From contig NZ_CP010681.1 in the NCBI RefSeq assembly GCF_002407245.1, forward strand, positions 2,604,001 through 2,668,000: DNA of 64,000 bases. Direction: 5' to 3'. The notes below the pieces were generated by a model. The model was given only the letters and a program-made list of their open reading frames with translations. It was not told where the DNA came from and made no database searches. The stretch is from Phaeobacter piscinae. Its GTDB lineage: Bacteria > Pseudomonadota > Alphaproteobacteria > Rhodobacterales > Rhodobacteraceae. Each line of letters begins with the position of its first letter. Within the stretch, counting starts at the first letter, position 1. A program made the translations under genes and the position numbers. Below are positions 19,650-27,965 of the stretch, piece by piece.

Positions 19650-20341
19650 CACCGCTTCTGCTGCTCCCCGGTATGATGTGTGATGCGCGGCTGTTTCAGC
19701 CACAGGTCGCAGCATTGTCGGGTCATGTCCCGTTGATGACCACCCCCATCGGGCAGGCCGACAGCATGGTCGCGCTTGCGCAGTCGATACTGCAGATTGC
19801 CCCCCCGCGATTTGCCGTAGCCGGGCTGTCCATGGGCGGCATTCTCGCGATGGAGCTGATCCGGCAGGCCCCCGAACGCATTCTCGGCGCGGCCCTGATG
19901 GACACCAATCCGCTGTCCGAAACACCCGAAGTGCAAGCCCGCCGAGAGCCGCAGATGGCAGCGGCGCGCGCGGGACGGCTGGAACAGGTGATGCGCGATG
20001 AGATGAAGCCCAACTACCTGACCGAAGGCCCCAACCGGGCTCAGATTCTTGATCTCTGTATGGCAATGGCGCTCGATCTGGGACCGGAGGTATTTGTCAA
20101 CCAGTCCAAGGCGCTGCGCGATCGCCCCGATCAATGCGAAACACTGCGGCAGTTCGCTCGCCCCACGCTGGTTCTATGCGGGCGCGATGATGCGCTCTGC
20201 CCGCCGCACCGTCATGAGCTGATGCATGAGCTGCTCCCCCAGAGCCATCTGGAAATCCTCGATGGTGCCGGTCATCTACCGACGCTGGAAACCCCTGACC
20301 AAACCACAGCGGCCCTACGTCGCTGGCTGGAGAGCCTATGA
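19646..20341 (+). CDS. Alpha/beta-fold hydrolase
   Basis: A 231-residue alpha/beta hydrolase. The nucleophile elbow is AGLSMGGILA, the acid is in CGRDDALCP and the catalytic His in GAGHLPTLE. GTG start overlapping the stop of the previous gene. It probably hydrolyses an ester, thioester or lactone formed in the pathway. Confidence 0.87.
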   Translation: MTPLLLLPGMMCDARLFQPQVAALSGHVPLMTTPIGQADSMVALAQSILQIAPPRFAVAGLSMGGILAMELIRQAPERILGAALMDTNPLSETPEVQARREPQMAAARAGRLEQVMRDEMKPNYLTEGPNRAQILDLCMAMALDLGPEVFVNQSKALRDRPDQCETLRQFARPTLVLCGRDDALCPPHRHELMHELLPQSHLEILDGAGHLPTLETPDQTTAALRRWLESL

Positions 20342-21033
20342 CCCCGACACTTCTGGACCTGCTGCGCCACGTCGACACCCCTACTGTTTGCAACGCGATT
20401 GAGGTCGCCGAAGGCAAACGCGGCTTCAACGCATTCACCCGCGGCACCATGCTGGCCTCAGCCCCCGAGGCAGGCGCCATGGTCGGCTATGCGCGGACCG
20501 CCAGGATCTCGGCGCTGGCGCCCCCCACCGAGCCGCCCGAGGTGATCAAGGCACGGCGCATGGATTACTATCGCCACATGGCAAACGGCCCCCGCCCCGC
20601 CGTCACAGTGGTTGAGGATGTTGATTTTCCCAACTGCATTGGCGCCTATTGGGGTGAAATCAACACCACCGTCCACAAAGGCTTCGGTATCAGCGGCGCC
20701 TTGACCAACGGGGTGATGCGCGATCTGGGTGATCTGCCGGAGGGGTTTCCGGTCGTTGCCGGATCTATCGGGCCATCGCATGGGTTTGTTCACGTGAAGG
20801 AAATCGGCACACCGGTCACGGTTTTTGGCCTCCAGATCAGCGACGGCGATCTGGTTCACGCCGATCGCCACGGCGCGCTGGTGATCCCACCAGCGGTTCT
20901 GCCGCATCTTGAGGACGCAATCCGCAAGCTGCTGGAGACGGAAAAGCTGGTGCTGGATCCCGCCCGCCAGGACGGTTTTGACTTTGAGGCATTCGAGGCC
21001 GCCTGGAGCGCATTCGAGGCCGCGCGCACTTGA
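20338..21033 (+). CDS. RraA-like aldolase/decarboxylase family protein
   Basis: A 231-residue RraA-like protein, the family that includes 4-hydroxy-4-methyl-2-oxoglutarate aldolase and oxaloacetate decarboxylases as well as the RNase E inhibitor RraA. Seen: GALTNGVMRDLGDL, containing the Arg-Asp active-site pair, and the C-terminal ADRHGALVIPP. As the last gene of a catabolic operon, coupled by ATGA to the hydrolase, a retro-aldol or decarboxylation step is more likely than RNA regulation. Confidence 0.85.
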   Translation: MTPTLLDLLRHVDTPTVCNAIEVAEGKRGFNAFTRGTMLASAPEAGAMVGYARTARISALAPPTEPPEVIKARRMDYYRHMANGPRPAVTVVEDVDFPNCIGAYWGEINTTVHKGFGISGALTNGVMRDLGDLPEGFPVVAGSIGPSHGFVHVKEIGTPVTVFGLQISDGDLVHADRHGALVIPPAVLPHLEDAIRKLLETEKLVLDPARQDGFDFEAFEAAWSAFEAART

Positions 21034-21211
21034 GCGATCGGCCCGGAGCCGCAGATGACGCAGCCGCCAGAACCCTCCTGTCGAAGAACCACTCTGAGAT
21101 AGGTATGGTGGTGCGACATTGGCCCGGCGGCAGATCCAGACGAACCTATCCAGAATTGTTAATAGAACACGGAGCTGGTCAGTTCGCGTATCTTGAAGTT
21201 TGCGGATCCCT

Positions 21212-21358
21212 TCATTGAGGCGGAGGCACCCGTGCTTGCCTGTCGCTAAAATCGAACCGGGCCGTCGAACCCTTAACCCGCTGCGCATAGTTAACACTGA
21301 TCGAACCGACAGTGGCCCCCACGGCGGCAAGCGTGGCCAACTTCTTGGCCAATACCAT
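21212..21358 (-). CDS. Possible 48-residue membrane or exported protein
   Basis: A small open frame encoding a protein with a hydrophobic N-terminal segment (MVLAKKLATLAAVGATVGSI) and a charged tail ending in three prolines. No strong ribosome site is visible. Protein-like composition in an otherwise gene-free region is the only support; I do not recognise a family. Confidence 0.35.
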   Translation of the reverse strand: MVLAKKLATLAAVGATVGSISVNYAQRVKGSTARFDFSDRQARVPPPQ

Positions 21359-21664
21359 GTTTTGTCGCGTTCACTGAAGCGGCCTCAACTGTATTGCGCT
21401 GCCTTTGATTGCGGTGGCTCCGCAGTAGACGGGGATTTGTCCGATCCCCAAAGACATCAGCTTCTCCTACCGCAACGGATCAACAGAACTCACCTTTGCG
21501 ACGCCAGCCCCTATACGTGCTACCCTGTAGATCTATCATACCCCATGGTCGCCCGGTGAACGGGCTTGATTTTTGCCAGTGTTAGCGATAACGATGCCGC
21601 AACTGTCAGACCACCGGGCTTGCCCGCCGAGGGCTGCACCCACATCATTACCGGAGTTGCACAT
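21359..21664 (+). promoter_or_regulatory. Upstream region of gap with LacI-type site
   Basis: No gene seen. At 21580-21593 lies TGTTAGCGATAACG, an imperfect palindrome with central CG (five of seven pairs symmetric). This resembles operators of LacI-type central-carbon regulators such as CceR of Rhodobacter. Placement 72 bases upstream of the gap start fits a regulatory role; the assignment to a particular regulator is inference. Confidence 0.45.
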
Positions 21665-22672
21665 ATGACCCTGAAGATAGCAATTAATGGATTTGGACGT
21701 ATTGGCCGCGGCGTTTTGCGTGCTCTGCTGGAGAGCAACGCCGATGACATCACGGTTGTAGCCATCAATGATCTGTCCCCGGCGGAAACTCTGGCGCATC
21801 TGCTGAAATACGACAGCGTGCATGGCCGCCTGCGCGCCTCCGTAAAGGTGGACGGCGACACCATGCAAGTGGGCAACCACAGCATCCGCCTGACCGCGAT
21901 CCGCAATCCGGAAGAACTACCCTGGCAAGACGTTGATATCGCGTATGAATGCACAGGCCTGTTTACCAGCCGTGACACTGCTGCCAAACATTTGGAAAAT
22001 GGCTCCAAGCGGGTTCTGATTTCTGCACCAGGCAAGGATGTCGACCGTACCGTGGTGTTTGGTGTCAACCATGATGACCTGAGCAAGGACGACGTGATCG
22101 TCTCCAACGCCTCCTGCACCACCAATTGTCTGGCGCCGGTCGCCAAGGTTCTGGATGACACATTCGGCATCAAGACCGGGTATATGACCACCATCCACGC
22201 CTACACCGGTGATCAGCCGACCCATGACACCAGTCACAAGGATCTTTACCGGGCCCGCGCGGCTGCCCTGTCGATGATCCCCACATCGACCGGTGCGGCA
22301 CGGGCGATCTCAGAAGTGCTTCCGCATCTCAAAGGTCGTTTGGAGGGGTCGGCAATCCGCGTACCGACACCCAATGTATCCGTGGTGGACCTCAGCTTCA
22401 TTCCTGAGAAAGCTGCAACAGTCGACGCGATCAACGACGCAATGAAGGCGGCCTCCGAAGGGGCTCTGACTGGTATCCTGTCCTATGAGACTGACCCATT
22501 GGTCTCCATTGATTTCAACCACGACCCGCATTCCTCCTGCTTTGCCGCGCCGCAGACTGCTGTCACTGCCGAAGGGCTGGTGCGGGTTGTCAGCTGGTAT
22601 GACAATGAATGGGGGTTCTCCAACCGGATGGTCGACACCGGCCGCCACATGGGCAAGGTGATGAATGGCTGA
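21665..22672 (+). CDS. gap: Glyceraldehyde-3-phosphate dehydrogenase, type I
   Basis: A 335-residue type I GAPDH catalysing reversible NAD(P)-dependent oxidative phosphorylation of glyceraldehyde 3-phosphate in glycolysis and gluconeogenesis. Seen: Rossmann motif INGFGRIGR and catalytic Cys151 in SNASCTTNC, with C-terminal WYDNEWGFSNRM. The start at MTLKIAING fits the family; a longer in-frame extension has no homology. It stands alone between a putative operator region and a clear terminator. Confidence 0.97.
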   Translation: MTLKIAINGFGRIGRGVLRALLESNADDITVVAINDLSPAETLAHLLKYDSVHGRLRASVKVDGDTMQVGNHSIRLTAIRNPEELPWQDVDIAYECTGLFTSRDTAAKHLENGSKRVLISAPGKDVDRTVVFGVNHDDLSKDDVIVSNASCTTNCLAPVAKVLDDTFGIKTGYMTTIHAYTGDQPTHDTSHKDLYRARAAALSMIPTSTGAARAISEVLPHLKGRLEGSAIRVPTPNVSVVDLSFIPEKAATVDAINDAMKAASEGALTGILSYETDPLVSIDFNHDPHSSCFAAPQTAVTAEGLVRVVSWYDNEWGFSNRMVDTGRHMGKVMNG

Positions 22673-22702
22673 ACGCCAGAACTGCCATCTATGACTACGT
22701 AA

Positions 22703-22728
22703 AAAGGGCTGCCTTAGGGCAGCCCTTT
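22703..22728 (+). terminator. Rho-independent terminator of gap
   Basis: An 11 bp stem (22703-22713 with 22718-22728) with a TTAG loop followed by CTT. A-tract and T-tract at both ends make it usable from both strands. Confidence 0.85.
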
Positions 22729-22783
22729 CTTATAATTGGACTTTCGCACAACGACCGTTGTCCCGATGCAGCCTTTGATATGT

Positions 22784-23419
22784 TCAGATACGGAAGATTG
22801 GTTGCAGCAGGCGCGGCACCAGCGACCGAAACCGTAGCGCGGCGTCGGTTGCGGCCAGACAAATGCAGGTCTCACCCTCCTCGGCGATCGGCGTGTGTTC
22901 CAGATCATCGTCGGCAACCTCCAGATCGCCGACGCCGAACCGCCCTGTCTCATCACGAAACGCGCCCTGCAGCACCAATGTCAGCTCCAGTCCATTGTGG
23001 CCGTGGTCCGGTACCGCCTGCCCCGACGGGATATACAACAGCCGAACGCTGCCCCCGTTGTCATGGCTCAGGATGGATTGACGCACCCCCATACCAAGGG
23101 GTTTCCACTTGGGCGGCAAGCCACCAAGCGCCTGCATGACCGGCGCCGGAAAAATACCGGAGCGGGTAAATTGCGGTGCCTCCTCATAAGGCTCATCCAA
23201 CTCGGCGAACACGCGATCCCGCAGATCATTCGAAAGATCCCGCGTGCCGCAGGCTTCCAACACGGAACCTCCAACAGCCTGATGCGCAGACAGCCGAGTG
23301 CGGCAACTGTCGCACATCGACAGATGGGTCGCCACGACCAGCGAATAGGCATAGGGCAAGTTGCCAGAGGCATAAGCCACCAACAACGGGTCAGGGATAT
23401 GATGGCGTACGCCGGTCAT
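22784..23419 (-). CDS. chrR: Anti-sigma factor ChrR
   Basis: A 211-residue zinc-binding anti-sigma factor. The N-terminal ZAS domain has the H-x3-C-x2-C motif (THLSMCDSC), and the C-terminal half is a cupin-like domain (GLELTLVLQGAF). In Rhodobacter ChrR holds RpoE inactive until singlet oxygen or organic peroxides trigger its loss. Its start overlaps the rpoE stop (ATGA), so the two are coupled and cotranscribed. Confidence 0.93.
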   Translation of the reverse strand: MTGVRHHIPDPLLVAYASGNLPYAYSLVVATHLSMCDSCRTRLSAHQAVGGSVLEACGTRDLSNDLRDRVFAELDEPYEEAPQFTRSGIFPAPVMQALGGLPPKWKPLGMGVRQSILSHDNGGSVRLLYIPSGQAVPDHGHNGLELTLVLQGAFRDETGRFGVGDLEVADDDLEHTPIAEEGETCICLAATDAALRFRSLVPRLLQPIFRI

Positions 23420-23973
23420 GATAGTCCTTGTTCCTTCAACTCATGACGCAACCGCTCAAGTCCGAGGCGGATGCGGGATTTGATTGTTCCCAATGGCAGC
23501 CCGGTTTGTTCCCGAATGTCCGCATGGGTCAGCTCGCCCAGATAGGCCTTTTCGACCATCTCACGCTGGGCAGGTTTCAACCGCGCCAGGGCTGCGCGCA
23601 GCTTTGATGTTTCCTGATCCAGCGCCAGAATCTGCGCTGCATCTTCCTGTGTTTCTTCCGGAAGCTTCAGCTCTTCCGGGATTGGTCGCCGCTCTTTGCG
23701 GATCACGTCGATCTGCCTGTTGCGGGCGATCTGGTAAATCCAAGCCGACACCTGCGCCCGCTCCGGATCAAACATCGCCGCTTTGCGCCACACGGTCAGC
23801 ATGACGTCTTGCACCACCTCTTCGGCCTGACTGGGCGGCATACCGGACCGGCAGACCACCCCCTTGAGGCGCGGCGCAAAATAGTCGAACAGCCGCCCAA
23901 ACGCCACCTTGCAGCGGTTGTCGCGCACGGCCAGCATCCAGAGCGTCTGATCAGACAAACTCTCCCGTTCCAC
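23416..23973 (-). CDS. rpoE: ECF sigma factor RpoE (ECF11 type)
   Basis: An extracytoplasmic-function sigma factor of 185 residues. Region 2 includes FDPERAQVSAWIYQIARNRQ and region 4 GLPLGTIKSRIRLGLERLRH. I set the start at the GTG giving VERESLSDQTLW because it has AAGGA six bases upstream, matches the N terminus of Rhodobacter RpoE, and lies about 90 bases after a matching promoter. Upstream ATGs would extend into or past the promoter. Controls the singlet-oxygen response together with ChrR and probably activates itself. Confidence 0.92.
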   Translation of the reverse strand: MERESLSDQTLWMLAVRDNRCKVAFGRLFDYFAPRLKGVVCRSGMPPSQAEEVVQDVMLTVWRKAAMFDPERAQVSAWIYQIARNRQIDVIRKERRPIPEELKLPEETQEDAAQILALDQETSKLRAALARLKPAQREMVEKAYLGELTHADIREQTGLPLGTIKSRIRLGLERLRHELKEQGLS

Positions 23974-24074
23974 TTTTTTCCTTTCGCGCAATGCACTTGT
24001 GTCACGATCTACCGTAACGGGCGGCGCAGGGGCTGCAAGAGTTGGATCGCTCAGCGTGGTCAACATGTATGCAA

Positions 24075-24100
24075 TACGCAAGGGTTTTGTCGCTGGATCA
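24075..24100 (-). promoter_or_regulatory. RpoE-dependent promoter of rpoE-chrR
   Basis: On the minus strand TGATCC (24100-24095) is followed after exactly 16 bases by CGTA (24078-24075). This matches the ECF11/RpoE consensus of Rhodobacteraceae and indicates autoregulation. Confidence 0.82.
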
Positions 24101-24159
24101 CTCTGCGCCGAATTTTTTCGTATTTTCCCCAATTCATCAAAATCTGCTGTCACCTTTTT

Positions 24160-24185
24160 TGATCCGCTCGGGCAGATGGCGCGTA
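24160..24185 (+). promoter_or_regulatory. RpoE-dependent promoter of the divergent operon
   Basis: TGATCC (24160-24165), a 16-base spacer and CGTA (24182-24185), the same layout as the promoter on the other strand. It lies 28 bases before the FAD oxidoreductase start. Confidence 0.82.
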
Positions 24186-24213
24186 ACAACTTGAAATCAC
24201 AGATGGAGACAGC

Positions 24214-25503
24214 ATGTCCTTTGACGCATTATCATCCGCTCGCGAGCGTATCGCCGTCGTAGGCGGCGGGATTTCCGGGCTGGCCACAGCCTGGCTGCTG
24301 GCAAAGACGCATAATGTCACCCTATTTGAGGCAGCCCCGCGGCTGGGGGGGCACGCCCGCACGGTGATGGCCGGGCGCAATGGGGATCAGCCGGTTGATA
24401 CGGGCTTCATCGTCTTCAACTATGTGAATTATCCACATCTGACGTCGATGTTTCGCGACCTTGAGGTCCCGGTGGTCAAAAGTGACATGAGTTTTGGCGC
24501 CAGCATCGGTGATGGACGCGTGGAATACGGGCTGCGAGATCTTGGAGCGCTGCTCGGGCAGCGTCGCAACATCGCGCGGCCTGCGTTCTTCCGCATGGTC
24601 AGGGACATCCTGCGCTTCAACGCCGGTGCCGAACAAGTGGCCAAAAGCGACAGCGTCACCATTGGTGAGTTGGTCAATGATCTGAAATTGGGGGATTGGT
24701 TCCAGCGCTACTATCTGATGCCGATTTGTGGCGCGATATGGTCCACCCCGCCTGATGAGATCCGTGGCTTTCCAGCCCAGTCTCTGGTGCGGTTTTTCCG
24801 CAATCACGCCTTGCTCAGTGCCTCAGGTCAACACCAGTGGTGGACGGTCAAAGGTGGCAGCATCGAATACGTGCGCCGTCTGACCAGTCGACTGGAACAG
24901 ATGGGCTGTCAGCTGCGTCCGGGCACCCCAGTGCGCAGTGTCGAGCGCACGGCAGACGGCGTGTGTATCCATCTGCCTGACGGCACCAGCGAGAATTTTG
25001 ATCACGTGGTCATGGCCTGCCATTCCGACGACAGCCTGCGCCTGCTGAGCCAACCGACGCGCGCTGAACAAGCAACGTTAGGGGTCATGCGTTATCAGGA
25101 CAATGAGATGATCCTGCATCATGACAGCGCACAGATGCCACGCCGCCGCGCCTGCTGGTCATCCTGGGTCTACAAGGCCGACACCCGCGATGACCGGGCA
25201 GCCATCGGCGTTACCTACTGGATGAACCGGCTGCAGAACATCGATGAAAATGATCCGCTTTTTGTCTCCCTGAACCCGGTAAAAGATGTGCAAAGCGATC
25301 TGATCTACGATCAGAAAACCTTCCGCCACCCGGTGTTTGATACGGCAGCCCTGCGCGCGCAGAGCCAGATCCACGATATCCAAGGCCAGAACAACACTTG
25401 GTTTGCAGGCGCTTACCTGCGCCACGGCTTCCATGAAGATGGCTTTGCCAGCGCGGTGCGCGTCGCACGGGGGATCGGCGCGCGCACAAAGGTGGTGGGA
25501 TGA
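24214..25503 (+). CDS. FAD-dependent amine-oxidase-like oxidoreductase
   Basis: A 429-residue flavoprotein of the amine oxidase/phytoene desaturase superfamily. The dinucleotide-binding motif is VVGGGISGLATAW at about residues 11-23, followed by an acidic strand end (LFEAA). It corresponds in type and neighbourhood to RSP_1091 of Rhodobacter sphaeroides, which has been tied to furan fatty acid formation under singlet oxygen stress. First gene of the RpoE-driven operon, with GGAGA before the ATG. Likely desaturates a methylated acyl chain; this is by analogy. Confidence 0.9.
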   Translation: MSFDALSSARERIAVVGGGISGLATAWLLAKTHNVTLFEAAPRLGGHARTVMAGRNGDQPVDTGFIVFNYVNYPHLTSMFRDLEVPVVKSDMSFGASIGDGRVEYGLRDLGALLGQRRNIARPAFFRMVRDILRFNAGAEQVAKSDSVTIGELVNDLKLGDWFQRYYLMPICGAIWSTPPDEIRGFPAQSLVRFFRNHALLSASGQHQWWTVKGGSIEYVRRLTSRLEQMGCQLRPGTPVRSVERTADGVCIHLPDGTSENFDHVVMACHSDDSLRLLSQPTRAEQATLGVMRYQDNEMILHHDSAQMPRRRACWSSWVYKADTRDDRAAIGVTYWMNRLQNIDENDPLFVSLNPVKDVQSDLIYDQKTFRHPVFDTAALRAQSQIHDIQGQNNTWFAGAYLRHGFHEDGFASAVRVARGIGARTKVVG

Positions 25504-26252
25504 CACAGTGGCCCGATCATATCGCCGGGCAGACCACCCATGCCCGTTATGGTGCTATTGCCAACAGCTTTCGCTATGGCGTGGACTATGTGCTGATTGA
25601 TCCGCGTGCTAAAAACGGCCCGCTGCTGTTCTCGCGCAATCGCTTCAATTTGCTTTCGGTGCATGATCGCAATCACGGTGGCGCGCCACGTCGGGGGGCG
25701 GGGCTGCCCTGGGCGGAACGGGTCTTTGCCGACGCCGGCTTGAAGCTGGACGGGATCACCATCCGGCTGCTGACGCAACCAAGCTATCTGGGTCACATAT
25801 TCAACCCCGTCAGTTTATGGCTCGCCTTTCGGGGCACCGCGCTGCACGCCGTGATCGCAGAGGTCAGCAATACCTTTGGCGACCGGCACAGCTATGTTTG
25901 TCACAAACCCGAATTCACCGCGATTGCCCCGTCGGACAAGTTGCAGGCAAAGAAGATATTTCACGTCTCTCCGTTTCAGCAGATCGCGGGAGACTATTGG
26001 TTCAATTTCGACATCGGGCCACGGCGGATCGCGATCCGCATCGATCACAAAAATGGTGACCAGGGAGTAGTGGCGACCCTGACCGGCCCGCGCCAACCGC
26101 TGAGCAACAGCGCCGTGCTGGCTGCCAGCCTGCGCCGACCTGCCGGAACCCTGCGCACGGTTGCGCTGATCTATTGGCAGGCGCTGAAACTAAAACTGAA
26201 GGGTGCGAGCTATCGCCCCCGCCCTACCCCACCGGAACATGAGGTCAGCTGA
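25500..26252 (+). CDS. DUF1365 family protein
   Basis: A 250-residue DUF1365 protein with the family landmarks YLGHIFNPVSLWL, EVSNTFGDRH and FHVSPFQ. It overlaps the FAD gene by four bases, the same order as RSP_1091-RSP_1090 in Rhodobacter. The family has no firm biochemical role, but constant pairing with the flavoprotein and the fatty-acid methyltransferase points to membrane lipid modification. Confidence 0.9.
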   Translation: MTQWPDHIAGQTTHARYGAIANSFRYGVDYVLIDPRAKNGPLLFSRNRFNLLSVHDRNHGGAPRRGAGLPWAERVFADAGLKLDGITIRLLTQPSYLGHIFNPVSLWLAFRGTALHAVIAEVSNTFGDRHSYVCHKPEFTAIAPSDKLQAKKIFHVSPFQQIAGDYWFNFDIGPRRIAIRIDHKNGDQGVVATLTGPRQPLSNSAVLAASLRRPAGTLRTVALIYWQALKLKLKGASYRPRPTPPEHEVS

Positions 26253-27409
26253 TGATTTTTCTTACCAAACGTGTGAAACACGATTTTCTCGACAGCTGCG
26301 CCCGCATCCGCAATGGCAGCCTTCGTCTGCATACGCCCGAAGGGGATGTGCATGATTTCGGCGCCGGCGCCCCGCATGCAGAAATTCAGCTGCGTGACTG
26401 GAGTGCCATCACCGCTATGGCTGCTCGCGGGGATATCGGCCTCGGCGAGGCCTATGTTTCAGGACTTTGGGACAGCCCCAGCATCGAAGATGTGATCAAA
26501 GTGGCGTTGCTGAACCTCGATCATCTCACCGACTATGCCTACCCCAGCTTCTGGGCGGGGCTGAAATACCGTATTGTGGACCGGATGCTGCGCGCCAACT
26601 CAATCAAGGGCGCGTCACGCAACATCAAGGCGCATTATGATGTCGGCAATGAATTCTACCAGCTGTGGCTGGACGAAAGCATGACCTATTCATCGGCGCT
26701 GTTTGCCCCCGGCGACAATGATCTGGCTCGCGCCCAAACTCGCAAATATGACCGCGTGCTCAGCCGTCTGAACGCGGGGGACCGGGTGTTGGAGGTCGGC
26801 TGCGGCTGGGGCGGGTTCGCCGATCGCGCCGCCGAAATGGGCCGCCATGTCACCGGCCTGACGATCTCGCCCAGCCAGTTCGGCTATGCCGATGCACGGC
26901 TGGATGGACGGGCCGACATCCGGCTCTGCGACTATCGCAAGTCGGAAGGCAAATTCGATAATATCGTCTCCATCGAGATGGTTGAGGCCGTGGGCGAACG
27001 ATACTGGCCCAGCTATTTCTCCACCCTGAAAAACCGCCTCGCGGATGATGGCCGTGCCGTGGTGCAGGCGATCACGGTGCAGGACAGCTATTTCGATATC
27101 TATCGACAATCCTCGGACTATATCCGCCAATACACCTTCCCCGGTGGCATGTTGTTGTCCGATGCCATCATTTCTCATCAGGCGCGCACCGCCGGGCTGA
27201 AAGTCACGGATAACTTTGCCTTTGGTCAGGATTACGCCCGCACCTGCCGCGAGTGGGCGGCCCGGCTTTCTGCCATGACAGCAAAGATCCAGGCACTGGG
27301 TTATGGCGATGCCTTCCTGCGCAACTGGCGGTATTATCTGGAAACCTGTGCTGCGTCCTTTGAGGTCGGGCAAACCGATGTTGTACAGGTGGAGCTGGCC
27401 CATGCCTGA
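26252..27409 (+). CDS. Cyclopropane-fatty-acid-synthase-like methyltransferase
   Basis: A 385-residue SAM-dependent acyl-phospholipid methyltransferase of the CFA synthase family. Seen: SAM motif VLEVGCGWGGFADRAA, upstream HYDVGNEFYQLWLDESMTYS, and SIEMVEAVGERYW. In Rhodobacter a homologue (CfaA, RSP_2144) acts in the same response. It adds a methyl or methylene carbon to an unsaturated acyl chain. Start and stop abut its neighbours within the operon. Confidence 0.92.
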   Translation: MIFLTKRVKHDFLDSCARIRNGSLRLHTPEGDVHDFGAGAPHAEIQLRDWSAITAMAARGDIGLGEAYVSGLWDSPSIEDVIKVALLNLDHLTDYAYPSFWAGLKYRIVDRMLRANSIKGASRNIKAHYDVGNEFYQLWLDESMTYSSALFAPGDNDLARAQTRKYDRVLSRLNAGDRVLEVGCGWGGFADRAAEMGRHVTGLTISPSQFGYADARLDGRADIRLCDYRKSEGKFDNIVSIEMVEAVGERYWPSYFSTLKNRLADDGRAVVQAITVQDSYFDIYRQSSDYIRQYTFPGGMLLSDAIISHQARTAGLKVTDNFAFGQDYARTCREWAARLSAMTAKIQALGYGDAFLRNWRYYLETCAASFEVGQTDVVQVELAHA

Positions 27410-27965
27410 TCCACGCCAGCTCCGTGTTACCAAGATCCGCCGGATGCGTCATCGCTCGGTCATGGCAGCTTATGTATTGGGGCTGGCTGCGATCCTGAGC
27501 AGCTTCAGCAGCGCGGCAACGGCGGAGACAGGCCTTAGATCCCCGATCAAACTGGGTGAGGTCACCTTCCGCTGGTTCGGCCTGCCGCTATATGATGCAA
27601 GCCTGTTTGCAGAGGGTCAAAACCGTTTCGATTGGCAAACACCTATGGCGCTAAAGCTCAGCTATCGGCGCGGGTTCACGCGGGCGCAGCTGACCAAGGC
27701 GACTGCCGCTGAACTGACCCGGCTTGAGGGGCCACGCGCAGATCAGGAGCGACTGATTGCGAAGCTGGAAACCTGCTTTCGCGATGTGGCAGCCGGGGAC
27801 AGTTTTGTCGCCACCACACAGGATCCGAACCAGGTGGCCCTTTACCTCAATGGTCGGCGGACCTGTGATGTGCGCCATGCAGAGGCCCGCAAACGGTTTT
27901 TGAATATCTGGCTGTCACCCAACAGCCGGTCCGCACGCCTGTCCAGTCGGCTCAGGGGCGACTGA
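27402..27965 (+). CDS. Chalcone-isomerase-like exported protein
   Basis: A 187-residue protein with a basic N terminus and a hydrophobic segment (about residues 19-37, AAYVLGLAAILSSFSSAATA) that looks like a signal peptide. The body resembles the chalcone-isomerase-like domain (EVTFRWFGLPLYDASLF). Bacterial members are not enzymes of flavonoid metabolism; fatty acid binding is typical of the fold. It overlaps the methyltransferase by eight bases. Periplasmic lipid handling is a reasonable guess. Confidence 0.78.
   Translation: MPDPRQLRVTKIRRMRHRSVMAAYVLGLAAILSSFSSAATAETGLRSPIKLGEVTFRWFGLPLYDASLFAEGQNRFDWQTPMALKLSYRRGFTRAQLTKATAAELTRLEGPRADQERLIAKLETCFRDVAAGDSFVATTQDPNQVALYLNGRRTCDVRHAEARKRFLNIWLSPNSRSARLSSRLRGD

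Noticed and set aside
20338..21033. Assignment as the RNase E inhibitor RraA
   Set aside because: The Arg-Asp active-site motif and the operon context fit the aldolase/decarboxylase branch of the family.
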